Assembly (NCBI GenBank): GCA_018056145.1
Contig: JAGPGE010000006.1
Location: forward strand, 1-25,521
Reading direction: 5' to 3'
DNA from: Armatimonadota bacterium
GTDB lineage: Bacteria; Armatimonadota; Zipacnadia; Zipacnadales; JABUFB01
Length of the DNA stretch: 25,521 bases
Shown: in pieces, positions 14,169 to 20,620 of the stretch
Layout of the letters: the number at the start of each line of letters is the position of its first letter
Numbering within the stretch: the first letter of the stretch is position 1
The notes under the pieces: generated by a model
Databases searched by the model: none
Seen by the model: the letters and a program-made list of their open reading frames with translations, nothing else
Told to the model about the DNA's origin: nothing
Translations under genes and position numbers: made by a program

Positions 14169-17033
14169 CTACTCAACCAGTTTCCTCTCCGGTCCGCAGA
14201 CATTCTGCCGGACAGTGGTGTTCCCGCCACTGATGACCGTGTCCGCGGGCCCGAGCTGGGCGAACCAGTTGTGGTGAATGTTCGCGCCCTGGCTGGGGAC
14301 ACCACGGATCACCACCGCGCGCCGTTTGCTGTCCAGGAAGGTGTTGTGGTGAATGTGCATCCAGTCTCCCGCGACGTTTGTCCCGTCGCCGCGGTCGCTC
14401 CCCCCGTGCATGTCGAACCGGTGGCTGGTGGCGTTCTCGCCGACCCAGTTCCAGGCCGCTTCGTAACAGTCGCCCGGGGAGCCGCTGGAAGCGATGTCAT
14501 GCCTGCACCAGTCGAACCGATTCGCGACGATGAAGCAGTTGGCTCGCCCGGTTGCGACGCCGTAGCCGTACCCCGATAGCTGGCAATGGTGGATACTGTT
14601 GTGGTGGATGCGCACGTCGCCACCGCCCCCGCCCCCGATCCCCACGCAGTTCCAGTTGTAGACCTCGCAGTTGTCCACCTCGCAGTTGTGATGGGTGATG
14701 CTCAGGCCCTGGGAGAACTGGGCGATCAGCTCAGCGCCCGCATAGGGACCTTCGATGCGCAGCCCCGTGATCCGCGTGTGGTCGCCGCTTGTCCGGAACA
14801 GCGGGTTTGTGGTTCGCAGGGCGGTAAAGATGCGGGCGCCGGGAGAACCGTTCAACCCCCGCGTCCCGGCCAGCGTGATCCCCGCCGGAAGGCTGATTCC
14901 GGACTGCCCGGTCATGTCAATCTCGACGCCGTCGGGGATGAAGACCACCTGTCCGGCCTGCGCCTGCTTGAGGGCCGCCAGCAGCTCCTCCCGGGTGCGC
15001 GCTGTGAAGTCCCCGCTCGTCTTGATGTCGCGGTATCCATCGCCGCCGCCGATGGGATCTCCAGTCGGGTTGGCTTCGCAGCCAAAGCTCTCATGGTCGG
15101 CGTAGGTGGGGAATGCGACCGGAGCCGGGAGGGCTACAGTCTGTGTCCCCCGGTACTCCGGATGAGCCTCGCCGGGCGTGGTTTGCCACACGAGCGCGGT
15201 CGCATCGTTTGCGGCGGTGATCAGGCGCTGAGCGTCGTTGCTCAGGGCGACGGCGCTGATGGGCGAGCCGTGCGCGTGCGTCGCCAACTCGCTTCCGCTG
15301 TCGGCATCGAAGACCACAACACGTCCATCTCCACCGGCCGCATACACGCGCGCTCCGTCGGCGGAGCAGGCCAGCGCGCTGACCGAGGTCTTGCGAGGAA
15401 CATCCAGAACGCACGCACCATCTGACAGGCGCAGCTTGCGGACTCGGCCGTCGCGTCCCGCCACCAGCGCGTACTCATCGCCGGGCGCAAAGGACACCGC
15501 TGAGAGCCAGCCTGAGGCGATGTCGATCATCTGCCGTTCTGTGCCATAGTCCGCGTCCCATAGCCGCACGGTCCCGTCACGTCCGCAAGTCAGGAGCCGC
15601 TTGCCATCACCCGAGACATCCAGCGCGAGAACGCCTCCCCGGTGCCCGGTGAGCACGCGCTCTGCCGCGCCACCGCCGGCATCCCAGATGCGGATGGAGC
15701 CATCGTCGGCGCAGGTGTAAATCAGTTGGCCTGCCGGGTCATAGCGGACCGCGCGCACGTGGCCGAGATGTCCGGCAAGCTCCCGCAGCAGGGCGCCGCT
15801 CGCAAGGTCCCACTCACGCACGACCCCGTCCTTGCAGCCTGCGGCTCCTCGAAATCCATCAGGTGAGACTGCCACCGCGTACGCGCCCAGGTTGGCGCCT
15901 TGGAGCACGTGTACCGTCTTGCCCGTGGTCAGATCCCACAGGCGCACGGTCTCATCGCTGGAACCCGTGAGCGCCTGCCCGCCGGAGGGCAGGAACGCGA
16001 CCGACTCCAGGCTGCCCGTGTGCCTGTCCCAGTTGAGGCGCGGTTGACCGTTAGCGATGTTCGTCTCTGCCAGGCGCGATGTGCCGTAACTGAAGACCCA
16101 TTGGCCATCCGGCGATACCGCAAAGGGGGCCACCACGCTCTGGTGAGGCCGCCAGGTGAACACCAGTTCGCCGGTCTTGCGGCTCCAGCGGTGGATAGAG
16201 CCGTCGCGTCCGCCGCAGAGCACTTCATCCGTGGCCGGCAGGTACGCCACCTGGAAGATCCGCGCTGCCTCGCCCGGGCAATGCTTGTAGTTGCGCAGGA
16301 CCTCGTATGTCTCCAGCGACCACTCCATTGCCCGGTCCTCGACGCCCACCGTCATCGACTTGCCATCGGGCGCGAGGGCCATGTGCTTGGCCTCGTATAT
16401 GCTGCACCACTTACGGATGAGCTTCCCGGTGGACAGGTCCCAATGCTCCAGGTTGTGCTGATAGCCGCCCCCGATGATCGCCGTCTTGCCTTCGGCACCG
16501 TATATGGCTCCGGCGCGCACAACAGTCAGTTCACTGCCGATCGAGATCAGTTCGCGCCCGGACGCCAGGTCCCATTCCTTGATGCCCTGGGGCTCATTGG
16601 CGGCCGTGAGCACCCGAGTGGCATCGGGCGAATAGCAGGCCGTCCGCAGTTGCCGCTGGCCGGTCTGCCACGAGCGGGTCTCTCTGAGTTCTGCCGGGTC
16701 CCATTCGCGCACGGTTCCGTCAGCGTCCCCGATGAGCAGCACCTTGCCATCGCCGCGCAACTGCACACTGACCAGTTGAGCGTCCGAGAGCCGCGTGGAA
16801 GACTCCCGGAGGCCCTGGGTCAGGTCCCAGATCTCCACATTCCCACCTGTGAGCACAATGCCCCGGCCGTCTGGCAGGTATGCCATTCCACCCACGCCGC
16901 CGATTCGCATGCGCAGCGTGCCCAGCCGCTGGATCGCACCGGTCGGGAGCGGGTCGCCAAGGGCATCCCGGGGTCCATCTGCGGTCGCGCGCATCGCGAG
17001 CACCAGTGGGAGGAGAATGAGGGTCGGCCACAT
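14169..17033 (-). CDS. Exported WD40 double-propeller protein fused to a right-handed beta-helix (pectate-lyase-like) domain
   Basis: The product is 954 residues from the ATG at 17033, where a signal peptide begins (MWPTLILLPLVLAMRATADG). An upstream in-frame start at 17309 would lack a signal and run into the divergent gene. Residues about 40-620 hold 14 WD40-type repeats counted by eye, including NVEIWDL, TVREWDP, GIKEWDL, TVRLWDLTTGK, SIRIWDAGGG, TVRLWDADYG and TALVWQTTPGE; one (number 7) is degenerate. Fourteen repeats fit two seven-bladed propellers. From about residue 655 a parallel beta-helix begins (REELLAALKQAQAGQVVFIP, the usual coil entry). It carries repeated His/Asn-rich rungs such as VRIHHNSIHHC, MHIHHNTFLD and ANIHHNWFAQLG, typical of pectate-lyase-like and Pfam beta_helix proteins. 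A role in binding or cleaving an acidic polysaccharide outside the cytoplasm is inferred. No catalytic Lys/Arg or Ca-binding Asp set was confirmed. Confidence 0.85.
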   Translation of the reverse strand: MWPTLILLPLVLAMRATADGPRDALGDPLPTGAIQRLGTLRMRIGGVGGMAYLPDGRGIVLTGGNVEIWDLTQGLRESSTRLSDAQLVSVQLRGDGKVLLIGDADGTVREWDPAELRETRSWQTGQRQLRTACYSPDATRVLTAANEPQGIKEWDLASGRELISIGSELTVVRAGAIYGAEGKTAIIGGGYQHNLEHWDLSTGKLIRKWCSIYEAKHMALAPDGKSMTVGVEDRAMEWSLETYEVLRNYKHCPGEAARIFQVAYLPATDEVLCGGRDGSIHRWSRKTGELVFTWRPHQSVVAPFAVSPDGQWVFSYGTSRLAETNIANGQPRLNWDRHTGSLESVAFLPSGGQALTGSSDETVRLWDLTTGKTVHVLQGANLGAYAVAVSPDGFRGAAGCKDGVVREWDLASGALLRELAGHLGHVRAVRYDPAGQLIYTCADDGSIRIWDAGGGAAERVLTGHRGGVLALDVSGDGKRLLTCGRDGTVRLWDADYGTERQMIDIASGWLSAVSFAPGDEYALVAGRDGRVRKLRLSDGACVLDVPRKTSVSALACSADGARVYAAGGDGRVVVFDADSGSELATHAHGSPISAVALSNDAQRLITAANDATALVWQTTPGEAHPEYRGTQTVALPAPVAFPTYADHESFGCEANPTGDPIGGGDGYRDIKTSGDFTARTREELLAALKQAQAGQVVFIPDGVEIDMTGQSGISLPAGITLAGTRGLNGSPGARIFTALRTTNPLFRTSGDHTRITGLRIEGPYAGAELIAQFSQGLSITHHNCEVDNCEVYNWNCVGIGGGGGGDVRIHHNSIHHCQLSGYGYGVATGRANCFIVANRFDWCRHDIASSGSPGDCYEAAWNWVGENATSHRFDMHGGSDRGDGTNVAGDWMHIHHNTFLDSKRRAVVIRGVPSQGANIHHNWFAQLGPADTVISGGNTTVRQNVCGPERKLVE

Positions 17034-17076
17034 CGCACCAGCCTGCCGATCTCCGCACTCGTCGCGGCAAGAGATG

Positions 17077-17090
17077 TTGTGAGTCCACAA
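17077..17090. promoter_or_regulatory. Short perfect inverted repeat in divergent promoter region
   Basis: TTGTG (17077-17081) and CACAA (17086-17090) flank a 4-nt centre, 44 bp before the WD40/beta-helix start codon in the divergent gap. The size and symmetry resemble a dimeric repressor half-site pair. No second copy was found in the window. Confidence 0.25.
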
Positions 17091-17169
17091 GCATGGTCCA
17101 AGGCATGCTATTCCACCCATTGCGGCTCCAGACCTGCAGGGCGAAGATGCAGGACTGGGGTCCGCCCGA

Positions 17170-17183
17170 GGAGAATCTTCTCC
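17170..17183. promoter_or_regulatory. Perfect inverted repeat upstream of the GH43-like gene
   Basis: GGAGAA (17170-17175) and TTCTCC (17178-17183) with a 2-nt centre form a palindrome-like dyad 44 bp before the GH43-like start codon. It is a candidate operator; the loop is too short for a stable RNA hairpin. Confidence 0.25.
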
Positions 17184-17227
17184 ACGGCAGGAACAATCGC
17201 AGTCCCTTGCGCAGTAGGAGCGTGGAT

Positions 17228-18388
17228 ATGTCCATGGGTCGGAGTGCTCTGTATATGACCGGTCTTTTCCTGATCGCCTTCTGTTTCGGAGCCGGATGCG
17301 GTACCGCACAGGTCTCCTTCCCGGATTTCGAGAGCATCGCGAGTGTGAACGTAGAGAGCACCTTCTTCGGCGCGAAGGCCGCGGTCGATCGCCCGCTTGC
17401 CGGCGACCAGCCCGCCTATGACTACAGCGCCCATCTCATCCGCGATGGTGAGGTGCTGCGCCTGTTCTCGGGTGGTCGCTGGCTTAGGCGCGGGCCGGGT
17501 GGCGGAGACGGGGACCACACATTGCAGCACATTTCGACCACCGGCGCGCCGGGTACCTGGAAGATGCCCCACGACCGGCCCGAGTTCTGGCAGGGCGGCG
17601 AAGAGGGCAAGAGCGACACGTGGTTCGCCAATAACTACCTGGAGCCCGAGGTGATCAAGGTCGGCGACACCTATTACATGTTCACCCAGGTCGAAGTCGA
17701 TCCCGGCCAGCCCATTGATATCCCCGGCCAACGCGCCGAGACCCAGTGCGACCGAATCCAGCTGCACACAAGTACGGATGCCCTCAACTGGCAGCGGTGG
17801 TCGGAGGAACGCGGGGTCATCGTGGGGCTGGACGATCCCACCCGCACCAACCTGCACCACCAGGAAGTCATCTACGTCCCCTGGGACGCCGACGGAAAGC
17901 CGTGGTGGATGTACGTGGCGGCGAACGTGGCGGGGCAGTGGCTGGGCTACTGCCGCATGCGGTCAGCGGACCCGACCACCTTCGACTGGCAGCAGCGCGA
18001 GCGGGGCGTGTGGTTCGCTCAACTCGGAAACCAGACGGGGTACCTCAGGCAGGCGCCCGGCGGGCCGCTGTTCCTGCGCATCACTTTCACCGGAACGGAT
18101 GACGGGCGCACTGTGCCCACTTTCCAGTTTTCGCGGGACGGGATGAAGTGGATGTGGGGTGATGGTGGGCCGGTGAAACTTGCGGGCAGTGACGATCCGG
18201 ACTACCCAAACTGCTACTTCCTGGGCATCGAGACCATCAGAGGCACCGGCGAACTGGAGTATCTGGGGAACAACAAGTGGCGCGCGTTCTACGTGGCCAC
18301 CACCTGCAAGACGCCGGTAGCGCCGGAGATCTTCCATTCGGAGATCGGATTGGGAGAGGTGACCATCGAGATCACCCCGAAGCCGTGA
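17228..18388 (+). CDS. Exported five-bladed beta-propeller glycosidase-like protein (GH43/GH32-like fold)
   Basis: The product is about 386 residues. The ATG at 17228 is chosen because AGGAG (17216-17220) lies 7 nt upstream and a hydrophobic signal follows (ALYMTGLFLIAFCFGAGCGT). Earlier in-frame starts would have no signal. Blade-like repeats match the GH43/32/62/117 superfamily: YSAHLIRDGEVLRLFSGG near residue 75, NYLEPEVIKVGDTYYMFTQV near 140, RIQLHTSTDALNWQRWSEE near 180, and KWRAFYVATTCKTP near the end. These superfamilies hydrolyse arabinan, xylan, fructan or galactan side chains. The acidic triad could not be assigned with confidence, although the EPEV glutamates are candidates. The signal ends in GCGTAQ; the lipobox is poor, so a secreted rather than lipid-anchored form is preferred. 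The gene is divergent from the WD40/beta-helix gene. Confidence 0.7.
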   Translation: MSMGRSALYMTGLFLIAFCFGAGCGTAQVSFPDFESIASVNVESTFFGAKAAVDRPLAGDQPAYDYSAHLIRDGEVLRLFSGGRWLRRGPGGGDGDHTLQHISTTGAPGTWKMPHDRPEFWQGGEEGKSDTWFANNYLEPEVIKVGDTYYMFTQVEVDPGQPIDIPGQRAETQCDRIQLHTSTDALNWQRWSEERGVIVGLDDPTRTNLHHQEVIYVPWDADGKPWWMYVAANVAGQWLGYCRMRSADPTTFDWQQRERGVWFAQLGNQTGYLRQAPGGPLFLRITFTGTDDGRTVPTFQFSRDGMKWMWGDGGPVKLAGSDDPDYPNCYFLGIETIRGTGELEYLGNNKWRAFYVATTCKTPVAPEIFHSEIGLGEVTIEITPKP

Positions 18389-18455
18389 GCCGGACGCCGT
18401 CGCAGTCAGCCGTCTGCAGGGCGGGGGCTCGTACCGCGCCGGCCGTTGGCCTCTC

Positions 18456-18474
18456 GCCGACCGGGACAGTCGGC
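18456..18474. terminator. Hairpin between convergent GH43-like and DUF6785-like genes
   Basis: GCCGAC (18456-18461) and GTCGGC (18469-18474) form a perfect 6-bp stem with a 7-nt loop in the 120-bp convergent gap. It has no T-run. It could serve as a weak bidirectional terminator. Confidence 0.4.
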
Positions 18475-18508
18475 CCATGCGATGTCGCCTGCCGCCTTTC
18501 TTGGCCAT

Positions 18509-20443
18509 TCACTGCTGGAAACTGTACAGACTCCTGCCTGTCAGCCATCCGATCAGCGGCCAGATGGTCCCGCTGCAGTAGTCACCCAGCAACAACCCCA
18601 CGAAGAACGGGACGAACCGCATGTAGCCGCGCTGGCCGCCGTAATGCAGGATCCCAGTCTTGGCGGTCCACGCCAGCAGCATCGGGCACCAGGAGACCGA
18701 CATGGAGTAGCTCCCCGCAATCGCGAACCCCAGCGGATGCAGGGGCCACCAGATGTACTGTACCGTCATGCGGTGCAGTGCCGCAGCGAAGAGCAGCCCC
18801 GCTCCCGCGCCGCCAACCGAGCCGAAATTGGGGCCGGCGGGGTTGTTGAGCCACCCTCGCAGGCGGTTGAAGGCCTCGAAACCGAACCAGGTGACGTGTC
18901 CCGCCATCTTCGCTTCCGCGCCCTTGTGGTACCCGAAGTTTACCAGGGCGATGAAGGTGCTGATGACCCCGAGTATCCCACCTATCGCCACCGCGGAGAC
19001 CATTGGCCGCTCGCTGAAGCCCTGACGCCGCGCCATGCAGAAGCCCTCGAGCATGTGGGGCATGGGGTGACTGCGGTATGCGCGGTTGAACCAGTAGAAC
19101 CAGGTGATCAGGTTCAGGTTCTGCGTGCCCAGGGACCGCGTCCCGAGCATGATTGGCAGCATGTGATCAGGCCCGCCTGCGTGCAGGTCGTGGGCAGGTG
19201 GGCCCAGTTCGGCACGCATGCGGGTGACGGACAGCGAGATCAGCCAGTAGATGGTCCAAGCAATCGCTGCGATCCAGATGGACATACCGGCATGCACGAA
19301 GAACCCCGCGAGGGCGATGATTCCGAGAATCGCGCCCGAAATGGCCAGGCGGCGGTGGAAGACTTCGCGGGTAGTCTCGCCCTCCGAAGTCGGCGCGAAC
19401 ACCCGGACGACGGATTCCGCGATGTACCGTCTCGCCAGCCACCGCCCGAACACCGCCACGTACATGTAAGCGCCGAAACACTGTTCATTGATGTACGGTG
19501 CAAGGGAGTCATACCCCAGCCAACCGGTGGCCGAAGCCATGATCCGCTCCGCCTTGAAGAGCCAGAAGAAGAACCAGGTGGAGAACAGCAGGTCGGGCGG
19601 CAGAAGATAGCCCAGACCGATGGCGAAGGGGTAGAAGGAGATTGGCGTCCAGCCCACTGCGTTCCACGGGCGGCCGCTGAAGTAGGGCGCGAGATCACGC
19701 AACTTCACCCAGATCGTGGGAACCGCCGGCCAGATCATGTGCAGCCCGTTGATCAGGCTGATGAACACGGAGATCCACACGCCCAGCCAGAACAGTGAGC
19801 CGGAGAACATGCCGTGGCCGCCCTGGGCGATCTGCACGGGGATGAGGGTGATCGGGTAACTGAGGCGCTCCTGATTGATCCACCGTGTGCGCAGGAGAGC
19901 CGCCATGCACAGCATCACCCAGAGCATCAACAGCAGGATGGTCCCCCAAACGGAGAGCGGGGTGAGCCATGCGAGGAGTGTCTCGCGCCGCCAGAAGTTG
20001 TGGGGTGCGCCCTCGTGCCAGTACTTCAGGGCATCGGTGTCGGTGACGCTGAACCAAGTGGGGATGTACGGCATGATCTCGTCGGCGTAAGGCCGCCCGG
20101 ACGAAGGGTCATCGTACCGGTACACGTGGGTGACCATCGGCACAAGCACGTCGATCATGTCGATGGCGTCCACCGCCGACGCGATGCAGAGCATGGTGTA
20201 GATGACCAGCAGTTCGGCGGAGTTCAGCTTCCAGCGCGGCGCGACGCGCCCCAGGGATGCGTTGAGCAGGCCCAGCACCACGAGCAGCAGGACGACATTG
20301 GAGAACAGGGAGAAGGTGGTGGGGAAGGGGCCGCCGCCGATCCCGGGGTTATACTGGGTCGCCATCTCCATCTGAGCGAGCCAGACGCAGTTGAGCGGGA
20401 CCAGGATGGCGCCCAGAATCAGGGCATGGCCACGGACGCGCAT
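18509..20443 (-). CDS. Large polytopic membrane protein, DUF6785/DUF6784 type
   Basis: The product is 644 residues starting at ATG. Its first helix begins at once (HALILGAILVPLNCVWLAQM), and I count roughly 12-14 hydrophobic segments. Soluble loops contain TWFSVTDTDALKYWHEGAP, RTRWINQERLSYPI, FGAYMYVAVF and a conserved-looking MRAELGPPAHDLHAGGPDH between membrane segments. I recognise this as the DUF6785/DUF6784 membrane family found in Armatimonadota and PVC genomes. It is reminiscent of oligopeptide-transporter-type proteins in its INQERLSYP motif and overall layout, but the function is not established. A role as importer of oligosaccharides or other breakdown products is inferred from its divergent pairing with the GH123-like gene. 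The ribosome site is poor: GAGGA is 14 nt from the ATG. No signal peptide other than the first helix is seen. Confidence 0.8.
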   Translation of the reverse strand: MRVRGHALILGAILVPLNCVWLAQMEMATQYNPGIGGGPFPTTFSLFSNVVLLLVVLGLLNASLGRVAPRWKLNSAELLVIYTMLCIASAVDAIDMIDVLVPMVTHVYRYDDPSSGRPYADEIMPYIPTWFSVTDTDALKYWHEGAPHNFWRRETLLAWLTPLSVWGTILLLMLWVMLCMAALLRTRWINQERLSYPITLIPVQIAQGGHGMFSGSLFWLGVWISVFISLINGLHMIWPAVPTIWVKLRDLAPYFSGRPWNAVGWTPISFYPFAIGLGYLLPPDLLFSTWFFFWLFKAERIMASATGWLGYDSLAPYINEQCFGAYMYVAVFGRWLARRYIAESVVRVFAPTSEGETTREVFHRRLAISGAILGIIALAGFFVHAGMSIWIAAIAWTIYWLISLSVTRMRAELGPPAHDLHAGGPDHMLPIMLGTRSLGTQNLNLITWFYWFNRAYRSHPMPHMLEGFCMARRQGFSERPMVSAVAIGGILGVISTFIALVNFGYHKGAEAKMAGHVTWFGFEAFNRLRGWLNNPAGPNFGSVGGAGAGLLFAAALHRMTVQYIWWPLHPLGFAIAGSYSMSVSWCPMLLAWTAKTGILHYGGQRGYMRFVPFFVGLLLGDYCSGTIWPLIGWLTGRSLYSFQQ

Positions 20444-20522
20444 GGCGGTTCAGGCATTCCTCGCGCTGGATTGGGAGAGCGAGAACGGGCGGCAGGTATC
20501 TGCGGCGCAGGTTCGCCATTGA

Positions 20523-20563
20523 GAGCAAGGCCCCCTTTGTGTGACGCGAAGGGGCCTGTGCTC
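20523..20563. promoter_or_regulatory. Long imperfect dyad in the DUF6785/GH123-like divergent region
   Basis: GAGCA and AGGCCCC (20523-20534) pair with GGGGCCT and TGCTC (20551-20563), with a single C and a single G bulged on opposite arms. A further TT/AA pair lies at the top, leaving an 11-12-nt loop. It is 58 bp before the GH123-like ATG and about 80 bp before the divergent gene's start. As DNA it could be an operator for both genes; as RNA it would be a stable leader hairpin. No T-tract follows. Confidence 0.45.
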
Positions 20564-20620
20564 CGGCGGCGAACTTCTCCCCAAAGAGACCCGTGAAAAC
20601 CTCATAAGGAGGCGTCCCGC

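Noticed and set aside
15900..17258. Plus-strand open frame (452 codons) opposite the WD40/beta-helix gene
   Set aside because: The minus-strand frame has clear WD40 repeats throughout. The plus frame is low-complexity with no domain and is a GC-driven shadow.
18446..19798. Plus-strand open frame (450 codons) opposite the DUF6785-like gene
   Set aside because: The minus strand encodes an obvious polytopic membrane protein. The opposite frame is hydrophilic, His/Arg/Gln-rich and lacks motifs.
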